Of a stretch of DNA of 64,000 nt, positions 9,189-19,063 are shown piece by piece. The position numbers and the translations under genes are program-made. Each line of letters starts with the position of its first letter. Positions within the stretch are counted from its first letter, which is position 1. The notes beneath the pieces were generated by a model that saw nothing but the letters and a program-made list of their open reading frames with translations, did not search any database and was not told the origin of the DNA. Source of the DNA: Rhizobium sp. NFR07 (GTDB lineage Bacteria > Pseudomonadota > Alphaproteobacteria > Rhizobiales > Rhizobiaceae); assembly GCF_900111905.1 (NCBI RefSeq), contig NZ_FOKM01000001.1, positions 248,001 to 312,000 on the forward strand, in the 5' to 3' direction.

Positions 9189-10064
9189 ATGGCTATGCTC
9201 CGTAAACTCACGCCCTATCTCTTTGTCGCACCGTTGATGATCTTCATCACGGTCTTCACCTACATTCCGATCCTGGCAAGCCTCAACCTGAGCTTTCGCG
9301 AGTGGAATTTCCTGTCGCCCGACATGCCATTCGTCGGCCTACGCAATTACGAGCAGTTGCTGTCGTCTCGGGAACTCTGGAACTCGCTATGGGTGACGAC
9401 GCTCTTCGCCATCCTGTCCGTGCCCTTGCGGCTTGGCCTCGCCCTCGTCATTGCCAACTACCTGATCCGTGAATCGGTGCATTCACGTCTCCTGCGAGGC
9501 GCCCTCTTCCTGCCCTCGGTAACGTCGACTGTATCGATCGCAGTTGTCTTTTCCTGGGTGTTTTCGACCGATTACGGCATGGTCAACGCAATTCTCGGCA
9601 TGCTTGGTCTCGGCAAGGTGCAATGGCTGCAGGATCCCCATCTGGCGCTCTGGGTCCTGATCTTCGTCAACACGTGGAAGCAACTCGGATACGACATCGT
9701 CATCTATATCGCTGGCCTGCAGGCCATACCGCAGGAGCTTTACGATGCTGCCTCCATCGATGGTTGCCGTCGTCTGCACGTCTTCCGGCGAGTAACGTTG
9801 CCACTTGTCATGCCGGCGACCTATTTCCTTCTCGTGATCTCGGTGATCGAGGCTTTCCAAGTATTCACGATCGTCAATGTGATGACGCGCGGTGGTCCCG
9901 CCGGCGCAACCGACATGCTGGTCAATCTGCTCTACGAGATCGGCTTCGTCCTGTTCGATATCGGACGCGGTTCGGCCCTCGCCGTCATGCTGTTCGTCCT
10001 GCTTGTCGCGCTCGCAATCCTCAAATCGCGCATCATCGGCAGGAAGGTGCACTATGAAGCCTGA
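9189..10064 (+). CDS. ABC transporter permease, UgpA-like
   Basis: A 291-residue inner-membrane permease of the MalF/UgpA class with six helices. The EAA loop that docks on the ATPase is visible as ELYDAASIDGCRRLHVFRRV followed by LPLVMPA. The start is taken at the ATG at 9189 (MAMLRKLTPYLFVAPL); an ATG two codons later is equally possible, and the open frame further upstream only overlaps the binding-protein gene. It pairs with the following permease to form the channel of the glycerophosphate-type importer. Its stop overlaps the next gene by 11 bases, so translation is probably coupled. Confidence 0.9.
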   Translation: MAMLRKLTPYLFVAPLMIFITVFTYIPILASLNLSFREWNFLSPDMPFVGLRNYEQLLSSRELWNSLWVTTLFAILSVPLRLGLALVIANYLIRESVHSRLLRGALFLPSVTSTVSIAVVFSWVFSTDYGMVNAILGMLGLGKVQWLQDPHLALWVLIFVNTWKQLGYDIVIYIAGLQAIPQELYDAASIDGCRRLHVFRRVTLPLVMPATYFLLVISVIEAFQVFTIVNVMTRGGPAGATDMLVNLLYEIGFVLFDIGRGSALAVMLFVLLVALAILKSRIIGRKVHYEA

Positions 10065-10863
10065 AAGCCCTTTGCTCGCAAGCCTGGCGCTTGTGGCCGG
10101 AATCGTCTTCCTTTCGCCCGTCCTCTATTCGATCTGGATCTCGTTCCAGACGGCAAATGCCTATTACGCGGGCGAGGTGGGCTTCACGCTCGACAATTAC
10201 GGGCGCGCAGTGGGACAGTATAATTTCGCCCGCTATCTCGTGAACAGCCTGATCGTCTCCGGGCTGGTGACATTGCTTGGCATTACGTTTGCCACGATGG
10301 CAGCTTACGCCTTTGCCCGCTACTCGTTCCGGGGAAGCAACTTCTTGTTCGGGGCAACGGTCGCGACGCTGATGATCCCCAGCCACATCAGCCTCATTCC
10401 CAACTATCTTTCACTGGCAAAGGTTGGGCTGCTGGACACCTACGCAGGCCTGATCTTGCCCGCCATCTCCAACGGCTTCGCGGCCTTCTTCCTGCGGCAG
10501 TATATCCGCGGCATTCCGCGGTCGCTGGATGAGGCGGCGTATATGGACGGAGCAACACCCCTAAGGGTTCTGTGGCGTATCATCGTGCCGCTGTCTCGCC
10601 CGGCAATCGCGTCGATGGCCCTCTATATCTTCATGACCGAGTGGAACAGCTATATCTGGCCTCTGGTTGCCGTGGGCGACCAGGATCTCTACACGCTTCA
10701 GATCGGACTCGCCCGGCTCTATCGCATCAATCCGGGCGAAGGCCTGGTCGACTGGCCGCTGGTCATGGCCGCCTCGACGATCACCATCCTGCCTGTTCTC
10801 CTCGGCTTCCTTCTGGTCGAGCGCCATCTCGTGCGCGGCATCACCATGGGCGCCGTCAAGTAA
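10054..10863 (+). CDS. ABC transporter permease, UgpE-like
   Basis: A 269-residue MalG/UgpE-class permease with six helices and a clear EAA loop (RSLDEAAYMDGATPLRVLWR, then IIVPLSRPAI). The start ATG at 10054 is inside the end of the upstream permease and is preceded by AGGAAGG. It is the second channel subunit of the Ugp-like importer. No sign of truncation; length is normal for the family. Confidence 0.91.
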   Translation: MKPESPLLASLALVAGIVFLSPVLYSIWISFQTANAYYAGEVGFTLDNYGRAVGQYNFARYLVNSLIVSGLVTLLGITFATMAAYAFARYSFRGSNFLFGATVATLMIPSHISLIPNYLSLAKVGLLDTYAGLILPAISNGFAAFFLRQYIRGIPRSLDEAAYMDGATPLRVLWRIIVPLSRPAIASMALYIFMTEWNSYIWPLVAVGDQDLYTLQIGLARLYRINPGEGLVDWPLVMAASTITILPVLLGFLLVERHLVRGITMGAVK

Positions 10864-10882
10864 ATCAAGGACATCATCATAC

Positions 10883-11626
10883 ATGACACGCATCGCATCT
10901 CATCGCGGCGGCACGCTGGAATTCGGTGACAGCACGCTACAGGGCTTCACGGCAACCTCGAAAATGGCGTTGGAGGAAGTGGAGTTCGACCTCCACCCAA
11001 CCGCAGACGGCGCGATCGTCGTTCATCACGACCCGACGCTCGACGGCACCACAGATGTGAACGGAGTGATAGCACGAATGCCGCTTGCGGAGATCAAGAA
11101 GGCTACGATCCGCTACGGCGCGGGCGCGACCCCTCTTACGCTGGAAGAGCTCTGCACGATCTATGCGCAGAGCAGTGTCGGCTTCCGATGCGAGATAAAA
11201 CCGGGTGTGGACGGTATTGCCTACGACGACTTCATACCGCGAGTGGTTTCGGTGCTACAGCGGCAGGGGATGCTGGAGCGTACCACATTCTCTTCGTTTC
11301 TCATCCCGTGCATGGATGACATTGCCGCTGCTACCGACCGCCCGCGGCTCTGGCTGGTCAGCCCTCCCATCTTGCGCCAGCTGGGACCTGAGACGGTGAT
11401 CGAAGTGGCAAAGGCGCATGGCATTCGGGAAGTCGGAATTCATATCAACACGGCCGACGAGGATCTGAAGACGCTTTTTCTTTCAGCCGGCATCGAATTC
11501 GGATGCTGGGCCGCTCACACGACCGGACAGATCGAGAGGGCTCTTGGCCTCGACGTGAAGGTATTCACCACAGACCGCCCGACACTTGCGATTGCCATCC
11601 GCAACCACCATCGCGAAGGGGTGTAG
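10883..11626 (+). CDS. glycerophosphodiester phosphodiesterase
   Basis: A 247-residue GDPD-family enzyme without signal peptide, so cytoplasmic like UgpQ. It hydrolyses glycerophosphodiesters to sn-glycerol-3-phosphate and an alcohol. Family landmarks are IASHRGG near the N terminus, [23 protein letters not shown] carried across residues 33-55 (acid and His ligands), and EIKPG in the middle. It lies between the permease and ATPase genes, which is the argument that this importer brings in glycerophosphodiesters or glycerol-phosphate. Start is the ATG at 10883. Confidence 0.9.
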   Translation: MTRIASHRGGTLEFGDSTLQGFTATSKMALEEVEFDLHPTADGAIVVHHDPTLDGTTDVNGVIARMPLAEIKKATIRYGAGATPLTLEELCTIYAQSSVGFRCEIKPGVDGIAYDDFIPRVVSVLQRQGMLERTTFSSFLIPCMDDIAAATDRPRLWLVSPPILRQLGPETVIEVAKAHGIREVGIHINTADEDLKTLFLSAGIEFGCWAAHTTGQIERALGLDVKVFTTDRPTLAIAIRNHHREGV

Positions 11627-11627
11627 C

Positions 11628-12683
11628 ATGAGCGGTATCTCACTTCGGGATATCCAGAAATCCTATCCGAACGGACCGCGTATTCTCCATGGCGTTTCGC
11701 TCGATATCGAGCCTGGCGAGTTCGTCGTCATCGTCGGCCCGTCCGGCTGCGGCAAGTCCACGCTGCTGAGGTTGATTGCCGGCCTCGATCGATGTGAAGA
11801 AGGCAGGATCGAGATCGACGGAAAGCTTGCCAATAACCTTGCGCCGCAGGATCGCGATATTGCGATGATTTTCCAGAACTACGCCCTCTACCCTCATATG
11901 ACCGTGCGCGAGAATATTGCATTCGGGCTCGAGCTGCGCGGCATGCGGAAGGTGGAACGCAACGAGCGAGCAGAGAACGTCGCCAGGATGCTTCAGCTCG
12001 AGCCTTTTCTCGATCGCAAACCGGCAGCACTTTCCGGCGGCCAACGCCAGCGCGTCGCAATGGGGCGGGCAATGGCGCGCAACGCTTCGATCTTCCTGAT
12101 GGACGAGCCTCTCTCCAATCTCGACAATTCCCTGCGCATCACCATGCGTACAGAGATCAAAGAACTGCATCGGCAGCTGGGCGCGACCATCATCTATGTA
12201 ACACATGACCAGACGGAAGCTTTGTCGCTGGCGGATCGCGTCGCGGTCATGAAGGATGGCCATCTGTTGCAGTTTGATCGTCCGGATGTGATTTACGACA
12301 AGCCCCTCAATCGCTTTGTCGCGAGCTTTCTCGGAATGCCACCGATCAACTTCGTCGATGCTGGCGCGTTGCCAGGCTGGAGCGGGCAACCGGGGCTGAC
12401 GGTTGGGCTGCGACCAGACATGCTGACCGTGCATGGCGAAAATCCAGGCGGCGATGCGCTTCCGGCGCGCCTCGTTTTGTCGGAAATGACCGGATCTGAA
12501 ATGCTGCTTCATTGCGAAACCCCGGCCGGACGACTGACCGTCACGTCCACGCGCCGCGATCTGCCCGCCGACACCAGCCGCTTATGGATCTCCTGTGATC
12601 TTGACCGAGCGCTGTTTTTCGATAGCCAGAGTGGAGTTCGGGTGGAACTCACCAGCGACAAACTGGGAATTGCGGCGAACTGA
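11628..12683 (+). CDS. ABC transporter ATP-binding protein, UgpC-like
   Basis: A 351-residue ATPase of the MalK/UgpC class. Walker A is GPSGCGKST (about residues 36-44), the signature LSGGQRQR, Walker [12 protein letters not shown] and the H-loop THDQTEA are all intact, and a C-terminal OB-like regulatory domain of about 110 residues follows. It powers the preceding two permeases and may serve other sugar importers, as rhizobial MalK-type ATPases often can. The ATG at 11628 follows the phosphodiesterase stop by one base. Confidence 0.93.
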   Translation: MSGISLRDIQKSYPNGPRILHGVSLDIEPGEFVVIVGPSGCGKSTLLRLIAGLDRCEEGRIEIDGKLANNLAPQDRDIAMIFQNYALYPHMTVRENIAFGLELRGMRKVERNERAENVARMLQLEPFLDRKPAALSGGQRQRVAMGRAMARNASIFLMDEPLSNLDNSLRITMRTEIKELHRQLGATIIYVTHDQTEALSLADRVAVMKDGHLLQFDRPDVIYDKPLNRFVASFLGMPPINFVDAGALPGWSGQPGLTVGLRPDMLTVHGENPGGDALPARLVLSEMTGSEMLLHCETPAGRLTVTSTRRDLPADTSRLWISCDLDRALFFDSQSGVRVELTSDKLGIAAN

Positions 12684-12696
12684 GGTTGGCAAAGAT

Positions 12697-13575
12697 ATGA
12701 ACAAGCAGGAAGCGCCGCTTGCACTGAGCGACCTGATCAGCCGTCATTCGACGAGGCTGACAGACGCGGATACGCGCCTTCTCGACGTGTTGATCCAGGA
12801 CCCTATCCGGGCCGCACTGGACAATGGCAAGGATATCTCATCCCGTGCAGGCGTGCATCCCGCCTCTGCCGTCAGGCTCGCGCGGCGCCTTGGTTTCAAG
12901 GGCTACCCAGAGTTTCGGGCCTTCCTGCAGTCAAGCCTGACCGAAGGCGGCAATGATTTTGAGAGCCCCGCCGCGCGCATGGCCGCAAGGCTTGTCCGGG
13001 CAGAAGGCGACGGGTTACTGGCATCCGTTCTTGATAGCGAGATCGCGGCCCTCCAACAGGCGCGCAACAGCGTCTCCGACGCCGATATCCGAGCCTTTTC
13101 GGAAAGACTGCGCGACAGCCGGAAGATCTTTGTGTTCGGGCGGGGGCATTTCGCCTCGCTGTGCTCACTGATTGCGCTACGCCTCAATCGCTCCGGATAT
13201 GAGGCAACCGACCTCGGCAGCCAGATACATCAACTGCCGGAGCTTCTATCGGGTCTTTCTTCCGAAGACGTCGTTTGGCTTCTGGCGTTTCGCAGGGCTC
13301 CCTCGCTTCTCCAGGAAGTCCGTGACGTCGCCGCGAGGTGTGGAGCGAAGACGCTGACAATAACCGACGTCGGTGGAATACGTATAGATCCCCCGCCAGA
13401 CCACCAGATCCTTGTTTCACGCGGCAAGCCAGGTGAATCGCAATCGCTTGTGGTGCCGATGACAATTGCCAATGCGGTCATTCTAGACCTGGCGTCCATC
13501 GACAATGGCAGGTCGATAAACGCCCTCAGCAAGTTTCGATCATTCCGTGCAGCGTCGCGCCTGACGACCGGTTGA
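12697..13575 (+). CDS. RpiR-family transcriptional regulator
   Basis: A 292-residue regulator with an N-terminal RpiR helix-turn-helix (about residues 5-80: GVHPASAVRLARRLGFKGYP) and a C-terminal SIS sugar-phosphate-binding domain (KIFVFGRGHFASLCSLIALR). RpiR proteins control sugar-phosphate metabolism and sense phosphorylated sugars. It ends the ugp-like operon, 13 bases after the ATPase stop, so it probably regulates this operon in response to a glycerol-phosphate-type or other phospho-metabolite. Start ATG at 12697. Confidence 0.9.
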   Translation: MNKQEAPLALSDLISRHSTRLTDADTRLLDVLIQDPIRAALDNGKDISSRAGVHPASAVRLARRLGFKGYPEFRAFLQSSLTEGGNDFESPAARMAARLVRAEGDGLLASVLDSEIAALQQARNSVSDADIRAFSERLRDSRKIFVFGRGHFASLCSLIALRLNRSGYEATDLGSQIHQLPELLSGLSSEDVVWLLAFRRAPSLLQEVRDVAARCGAKTLTITDVGGIRIDPPPDHQILVSRGKPGESQSLVVPMTIANAVILDLASIDNGRSINALSKFRSFRAASRLTTG

Positions 13576-13892
13576 TACTGAAGCGGTGACTGCTGCAGAA
13601 TTCGGTTCACCACCGACACAGCGAGCCGCGCGGCAGCCTTAGTGCCCATGTTCTGACCGGTAGGTCCTGAATGTGAAAGCTCATAGACGCCATTCGGATT
13701 GCGCGTCAGTTCACCGATCGCCACCGTTGGAGCAATTGCGCCACGGGCTAATACCCCTTGAGGATCAGGATGAGCGCCACAAGCTGCGCACGATCCTCCC
13801 CCCCCCCCATAAATGGGGAAGTAAGTCAGCCGGGACCAGGAGAAATTCAAAATACGAAAAGGATCCGGGCCACGATTGGTCACAAATTATTT
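13576..13892. other. gene-free stretch with a protein-like fragment and an 11-base C tract
   Basis: No intact gene. On the minus strand, about 13760-13580, one open frame reads like coding sequence (ARGAIAPTVAIGELTRNP, later GTKAAARLAVSVVNRILQQ) but has no start, no family I recognise, and runs into the antisense of the RpiR gene. It may be a gene remnant. A run of 11 C residues lies at 13798-13808. Nothing else identified. Confidence 0.3.
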
Positions 13893-13966
13893 CTACTAGT
13901 AGATAGAATCTTGACGGCGAGATATGCCGAGATTATCTCGATCATCGATCTATCAGTAGATAGATA
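13893..13966 (+). promoter_or_regulatory. two palindromic operator-like sites upstream of the RND pump
   Basis: The first site is the 12-bp perfect palindrome TCTACTAGTAGA (13892-13903). The second is ATCTATC-AGTA-GATAGAT (13948-13965), a 7-bp inverted repeat. Both contain AGTAGATAGA, so a single dimeric repressor could bind both. They lie 86 and 24 bases upstream of the adaptor-protein start. No TetR- or MarR-type gene is adjacent. Confidence 0.45.
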
Positions 13967-13988
13967 AATCGTTACCCGGGAGTTTCGG

Positions 13989-15209
13989 ATGCTGGATGCA
14001 AACTCGGACGCAACAGCCGCCCGTCAGAAAGTTAGAGCGAGTTATCGTTCAAAGATCTGGACTGCCTCACTGATCGCCATCGCCGCCGTGATCGGCGGCG
14101 TGGCCTACGGTCCCTATATCCTGCCCGGGGAAACGGACGCCGCACCGGTTCCACCGCCGCCCAGGGTTTCCGTCAGCGCGCCAATTCATCTCGACATCAG
14201 CAAGCGGCTGACGCTTCTCGGACAGTTCTCGCCGACGCAAGAGGTCGAGCTTCGCGCCCAGGTGGGCGGAATTCTGACCAGGATCTGCTTCAAGGACGGA
14301 GAGATCGTCCAGGAGGGAGATCTGCTATTCCAGATTGATCCAACACCCTACCTGATCCGGTTTAGTGAAGCGAGCGCAGCCCTGGCAAATGCGAGGACCC
14401 GTCTCGAACTCGCAAATGTCGAACGAACGCGCGCCGATTCACTCCAGAAAAATGGTGGTGGAACGACCCAGAACGCCGATCAGAAGGCTGCCGAGCAGCG
14501 AGCTGCTCAAGCGGCCGTCGATTCTGCCCAGGCCAACGTCCTTGATGCGCAATTCGATCTTGATCGGACGCGGATTTTCGCCCCGTTTACCGGCCGCATC
14601 GGAACCCATCTCGTATCCGAAGGCAATCTCATATCCGGCAGTCGCAACGCAACCAGCCCAACGACGTTGCTGGCGAGAATCGTGTCCACGGAATCTCTCT
14701 TCCTGAACTTCGACATGAGCGAGAACGACTACCTCGCCTTCCAGCGTGAACGGCAGAAACAGACCGGCCCGCTTGCAGGTAAGGTAAAGTTTGCATTGGC
14801 AGACGAAAAGAGCTTCGACCACATTGGAACGCTTGACTTCGTGGACAATGTTCTCGACCGGTCGAGCGGCACCATACACGCCAGAGCGACCGTTGCGAAT
14901 GCTGACGGATTGTTAACTCCCGGCGGCTTTGCACGTCTGCGTATCGCCATTGCGCCCGCGGCTCCTGCTCTTCTCGTCCCCGACGCGGCGGTTCTGCCCG
15001 ATCAGTCCGAACATCTCGTTCTGACCATAGACAGGAACAATATCGTTACGCCGAAGCAGGTCGAGATCGGAGATATGCGCGAAGGCTTGCGCGTGATCCG
15101 GTCCGGTCTGGAGCGCACCGATATCGTGATTATCGACGGACTGCCGTCGGCTCGCGTCGGTTCCGTTGTCGCTCCTCATGACAAACAAATCCCACCGATT
15201 TCCGACTGA
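13989..15209 (+). CDS. RND efflux periplasmic adaptor (membrane fusion protein)
   Basis: A 406-residue membrane-fusion protein with one N-terminal membrane helix (WTASLIAIAAVIGGVAYGPY). It then has the split lipoyl domain (ELRAQVGGILTRICFKDGEIVQEGDLLFQID in residues 85-117), an alpha-helical hairpin and a beta-barrel region ending in typical RND-adaptor sequence. It links the inner-membrane pump to an outer-membrane channel and would take part in multidrug or solvent efflux. GGGAG precedes the ATG. The pump gene follows 31 bases downstream. No outer-membrane factor is encoded nearby, so the pump probably recruits a TolC-type protein from elsewhere. Confidence 0.92.
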   Translation: MLDANSDATAARQKVRASYRSKIWTASLIAIAAVIGGVAYGPYILPGETDAAPVPPPPRVSVSAPIHLDISKRLTLLGQFSPTQEVELRAQVGGILTRICFKDGEIVQEGDLLFQIDPTPYLIRFSEASAALANARTRLELANVERTRADSLQKNGGGTTQNADQKAAEQRAAQAAVDSAQANVLDAQFDLDRTRIFAPFTGRIGTHLVSEGNLISGSRNATSPTTLLARIVSTESLFLNFDMSENDYLAFQRERQKQTGPLAGKVKFALADEKSFDHIGTLDFVDNVLDRSSGTIHARATVANADGLLTPGGFARLRIAIAPAAPALLVPDAAVLPDQSEHLVLTIDRNNIVTPKQVEIGDMREGLRVIRSGLERTDIVIIDGLPSARVGSVVAPHDKQIPPISD

Positions 15210-15240
15210 CGGCAACTGCAGCTGAAAGGCTCGAACCGCC

Positions 15241-18200
15241 ATGAGACTCTCACACTTTTTCATCGATCACCCGCGGTTTGCGGTGGTGATCAACATCTTC
15301 ATCGTCATATTCGGAGTGGCATCGGCATTTTTCCTGCCTGTCGCTCAATATCCCGACATCGTTCCCCCGACCATTCAGGTCGTGACCCGCTATCCGGGGG
15401 CATCCGCAGAGGTTGTCGCCCGCACGGTGGCTACCCCGCTTGAGCAAGCGATCAACGGCGTCGAGGACATGGATTACATAGGCAGCCAGTCGACCGGCAA
15501 CGGGCAGCTGACTGTCACCGTCATTTTCAAGATCGGTACCGACCCCAATACTGCGTTGCTTCTGACGCAAAGCCGCGTCCAGGATACGCTCTCAAGATTG
15601 CCGGTCGAAGTCCAGGCGCAAGGTGTGCAGGTCAAAAAGACCATCCAGGCGCTGCTTCTCTGCGTGCATATCTACTCACCGGATGGCACGCGCAGCGTCG
15701 AATATATTTCAAACTATATGCTGAGATTGCGCGACCAGATAGCCCGGCTCCCTGGCGTTGCAGATTTCCAGATTTTCGGCGAACGCCAGTACGCCATGCG
15801 CATATGGATCGATCCCGGCAAGGCGGCTGCCAACAGTATCAGCGCTAACGAGATTCTGACGGCACTTCGCGCGCAAAACGTTCAGGTCTCAGCCGGAGTG
15901 CTTAACGCCCCGCCTATCCAGACAGATGCAGCCTACCAGATCAACGTAGAAGCGCTTGGGCGCCTTACAACGGCGGAGCAGTTCGGCGACATAATCGTAA
16001 AGAACGATGGACAAGGTCGGGTGACGCGCATTCGTGACATCGGACGGGCAGAACTCGGCTCCTCGGACTACAGCTCGATTGCTTACGCCGACCTCTATCC
16101 AGCCGCTCCATGGTGTGCCGTCGCGACCCCCGGCGCGAATGTTGTCGAGGTCGAAAACGCGATCTGGGACAAGATGGCGGAGCTCAAGAGAACCTCTTTT
16201 CCAAGCGGCATGGACTATATGAGGATCTATGACCCGACGACTTTCGTCAGCCGGTCGATCCACGAGGTGCTGGAGACCATCGTCATCGCGGTGCTGCTGG
16301 TGGTCAGTGTCGTTTTCGTCTTCCTGCAAACATGGCGCGCAACGATTATTCCTGTCGTTGCCATTCCCATTTCACTGCTCGGCACGTTCATCATCCTTTC
16401 CATTTTCGGCATATCAATCAACAATCTCTCGCTGTTCGGCCTGATCCTTGCCGTGGGGATCGTCGTCGACGATGCTATCGTTGTGGTCGAGAACGTCGAA
16501 CGCAACATGGCAATGGGAATGAACCCGAAAGACGCGTCCCATAAAACCATGGACGAAGTCTCTTCTGCACTAATCGCCATCGCGGTGACGTTATGTGCAG
16601 TGTTCGTACCATCGGCCTTCATCACGGGCATTTCCGGTCTGTTCTTCACACAATTCGCGGCGACTATCTCTGCGTCGGCGATCATTTCGGCCATTGTCTC
16701 CCTGACCTTGAGCCCGGCACTGTGCGCGGTTCTGCTCAGACCGCATCATCATCGTCAGGAAAGGCGAGGTATTGCCCGGATCACCGGGGCCCTTTTCGGA
16801 CGGTTCAACATCGGATTTGAATGGCTGTCCTCCAGCTACGGCAGAGTGACCGCAAGGCTCGTGAGGGCGACAGCGATGGTCGGCCTCGCATATGTCGCAC
16901 TTATCGCCCTTACCGGCTTCCAGATGTCGCGGCTGCCGTCAGGGTTCATTCCTGAACAGGACATAGGCTACCAGGTCGTCGTCGTCATTTTGCCACCAGG
17001 CTCAAGTCTGCAACGAACAAACGAGGTCGTCCGCGACGTCAATGATACCCTTCTGAAGGTTTCGGGCGTGGAACACACGGTGCCTATATCCGGTCTTGAC
17101 GTCACGACGTCCACGATCGCGCCAAATGTCGGATCCGTGTTTTACATCCTCCCCTCGCAATATGGCAAACATGTTCCCGGCATTACCGCCGCAACCATGC
17201 TTCCCAAAGTTCAAGCATCCCTTGCCAAGATCGAGGATGCCGTAGTTATCGTGGTCAACCCGCCGGCAGTTCAGGGTTTGGGTGCCGCCGGCGGCTTCAA
17301 ATTGATGGTCGAGGATCGCAGCGATCACACGCCTCAGGAACTTGCGGAGGCCACCAATAAGCTCGTGGCAGCTGCAAACGAGGATCCGGCTTTTGCCGGC
17401 GTCTTCACCCTGTACAACGCAGGCGCACCTTCCCTCTTCGTCGACATCGACCGGGAGAAGGCAGAGAAACTAGGCCTGACCGCGACAGACGTATTCTCGA
17501 CCATGCAGGTTTATATGGGCTCGCAATATGTCAATGACTTCAACTATCTTGGCCGCACATATCAGGTTCTCGCTCAGGCCGATCAACGCTTTCGCAAATC
17601 GGCGGAAGACATCAGCCGCCTGAAGGCCCGCAATTCGAACGGTGACATGGTGCCGATCGGGGCCGTCGCGAACTTCGTGGACACCACCTCGCCGTATCGC
17701 CAACCGCGATACAACCTCTACCCCGCCGCTGACGTGCTTGGTACCGCGGCCCCGGGCGTCTCTTCGGGCGCCGCAATTGATAGAATGAATGAAATCGCCG
17801 AAAAAGTTCTCCCGCAGGGCTTCGGCATCGAGTGGACGGAACTGTCTCACCAGGAGTTGCAGCAGGGCATTCCGACGGTGGTGATCTTTGCCGCCTCCGC
17901 TCTGTTTGTCTTCCTTGTCCTCGCAGCTCAATACGAAAGCTGGAAGCTTCCGCTGGCCATTGTTCTCATCGTACCGATGTGCTTGCTGGCGTCCGCGACC
18001 GGGCTGAGCATAAGAGGAATACCGATCGATATTCTCGGGCAGATCGGTTTCGTGGTTCTTGTCGGGCTTGCCGCAAAGAATGCGATCCTGATCGTGGAAT
18101 TCGCCAAGCAGCATCAGGAAGGCAGTCACAGCACCCCGGAAAATGCTGCAGTCGAAGCCGCCCGGGTCCGTCTGCGCCCGATCCTGATGACCTCCTTCGC

Positions 18201-18414
18201 CTTCATTCTCGGCGTATTTCCCTTGGCCGTGGCGACGGGAGCAGGTGCGGAGATGCGGCAATCCCTCGGCACCGCGGTATTCTCGGGAATGGTGGGCGTA
18301 ACATTGTTCGGCCTCATCTTCACGCCGGCATTCTATACTCTCATCCAAAGGATCGGGAATAAACGCTCACATCTTACGGACGAGCTGCCCGAGAAGGTGC
18401 ATACCGATGCGTGA
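15241..18414 (+). CDS. RND efflux pump inner-membrane transporter (AcrB/HAE1 type)
   Basis: A 1057-residue AcrB-like proton-driven exporter of normal length with twelve predicted membrane helices. The proton-relay residues are present: the Asp pair in VGIVVDDAIVVVENVER (about residue 407) and the Lys in GLAAKNAILIVEFAKQ (about residue 943). The HAE-type N terminus (FFIDHPRFAVVINIFIVI) is complete. It exports hydrophobic compounds from the inner membrane and periplasm together with the preceding adaptor. Substrate unknown. Regulation probably through the operator-like palindromes upstream of the adaptor gene. Confidence 0.94.
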   Translation: MRLSHFFIDHPRFAVVINIFIVIFGVASAFFLPVAQYPDIVPPTIQVVTRYPGASAEVVARTVATPLEQAINGVEDMDYIGSQSTGNGQLTVTVIFKIGTDPNTALLLTQSRVQDTLSRLPVEVQAQGVQVKKTIQALLLCVHIYSPDGTRSVEYISNYMLRLRDQIARLPGVADFQIFGERQYAMRIWIDPGKAAANSISANEILTALRAQNVQVSAGVLNAPPIQTDAAYQINVEALGRLTTAEQFGDIIVKNDGQGRVTRIRDIGRAELGSSDYSSIAYADLYPAAPWCAVATPGANVVEVENAIWDKMAELKRTSFPSGMDYMRIYDPTTFVSRSIHEVLETIVIAVLLVVSVVFVFLQTWRATIIPVVAIPISLLGTFIILSIFGISINNLSLFGLILAVGIVVDDAIVVVENVERNMAMGMNPKDASHKTMDEVSSALIAIAVTLCAVFVPSAFITGISGLFFTQFAATISASAIISAIVSLTLSPALCAVLLRPHHHRQERRGIARITGALFGRFNIGFEWLSSSYGRVTARLVRATAMVGLAYVALIALTGFQMSRLPSGFIPEQDIGYQVVVVILPPGSSLQRTNEVVRDVNDTLLKVSGVEHTVPISGLDVTTSTIAPNVGSVFYILPSQYGKHVPGITAATMLPKVQASLAKIEDAVVIVVNPPAVQGLGAAGGFKLMVEDRSDHTPQELAEATNKLVAAANEDPAFAGVFTLYNAGAPSLFVDIDREKAEKLGLTATDVFSTMQVYMGSQYVNDFNYLGRTYQVLAQADQRFRKSAEDISRLKARNSNGDMVPIGAVANFVDTTSPYRQPRYNLYPAADVLGTAAPGVSSGAAIDRMNEIAEKVLPQGFGIEWTELSHQELQQGIPTVVIFAASALFVFLVLAAQYESWKLPLAIVLIVPMCLLASATGLSIRGIPIDILGQIGFVVLVGLAAKNAILIVEFAKQHQEGSHSTPENAAVEAARVRLRPILMTSFAFILGVFPLAVATGAGAEMRQSLGTAVFSGMVGVTLFGLIFTPAFYTLIQRIGNKRSHLTDELPEKVHTDA

Positions 18415-18453
18415 CCCGGCAAGCGACGGGGAATGACATACCGCGACCAGACC

Positions 18454-18516
18454 CGCGCAAGTGGGGACGAGATCTTGAGGTTCGGATAGATCACTCACGT
18501 CAGTCCCCACTGCGCG
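18454..18516. terminator. long inverted repeat between convergent genes
   Basis: CCGCGC-A-AGTGGGGAC (18453-18468) pairs with GTCCCCACTGCGCGG (18503-18517), 15 base pairs with one bulged A and a loop of 34 bases. It lies between the 3' ends of the RND pump gene and the ArsR gene. Probably a shared terminator-like structure; no clear T tract on either side. Confidence 0.4.
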
Positions 18517-18578
18517 GATAACTCGTCGGCGCACTGGCCATCGGCGTCAATTAGCTACCTGACCGCAGAAGTCAGGCG

Positions 18579-18977
18579 CTATCCCATCTCGCTTCCGGAA
18601 CCAGTGCCAAACTGCGCTCCTTTCCAGATCGCGGATGAATTCGCATCGGCAAACAGCAGCCTGAGATGGCCGATGATCTGCCCGGCGCGGGGATCTGTCA
18701 GTCGATAGACGACAGCCTTTGCCTGGCGCGAACCCGAGATGATCCCGGCATCGCGCAGTTCGCCGATCTGTTGCGAGAGGGTCGGCTGATGAACATCGAG
18801 AATTTCCTCAAGCTCACCGACGGTACGCGACCCTTCCATCAGCACGCACAGGATGGACAGGCGAACGGGGTTAGACATCGCCTTGAGAAAATCCGACGCT
18901 GCACCGATCGCCCGGCATTTCACCTTCGGTACATGCGGCTTGCGTTGGCGCGCCTCTTCGACCTCTGCTTCATTCAT
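18579..18977 (-). CDS. ArsR-family regulator, BigR/SqrR-like
   Basis: A 132-residue winged-helix repressor. The core (SDFLKAMSNPVRLSILCVLM, then VGELEEILDVHQPTLSQQIG) is of the BigR/SqrR/YgaV subgroup, whose members sense sulfide or persulfide through two cysteines. The first of these, in SILCVLMEG, is kept. The position of the second, after LRLLF near the C terminus, is Ala, while an extra Cys occurs before the core (VKCRAIG). The start is placed at 18977 because TGGAGG lies eight bases upstream; an in-frame ATG at 19064 would add 29 residues but overlaps the operator palindrome. Divergent from the sulfonate operon, which it probably controls. Confidence 0.85.
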   Translation of the reverse strand: MNEAEVEEARQRKPHVPKVKCRAIGAASDFLKAMSNPVRLSILCVLMEGSRTVGELEEILDVHQPTLSQQIGELRDAGIISGSRQAKAVVYRLTDPRAGQIIGHLRLLFADANSSAIWKGAQFGTGSGSEMG

Positions 18978-19063
18978 CTCGACTGCCTCCATCCCAGGGG
19001 AATATTTTTCTCTCTTTGGTTCCACATTCGGCGTCGCATTTCTCGCCGCCTGTGCTACGTTCA

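Noticed and set aside
13230..13883. 217-codon minus-strand frame overlapping the RpiR gene end
   Set aside because: About half of it is antisense to the RpiR gene; only the outer half looks protein-like, so it is reported as a possible remnant and not as a gene.
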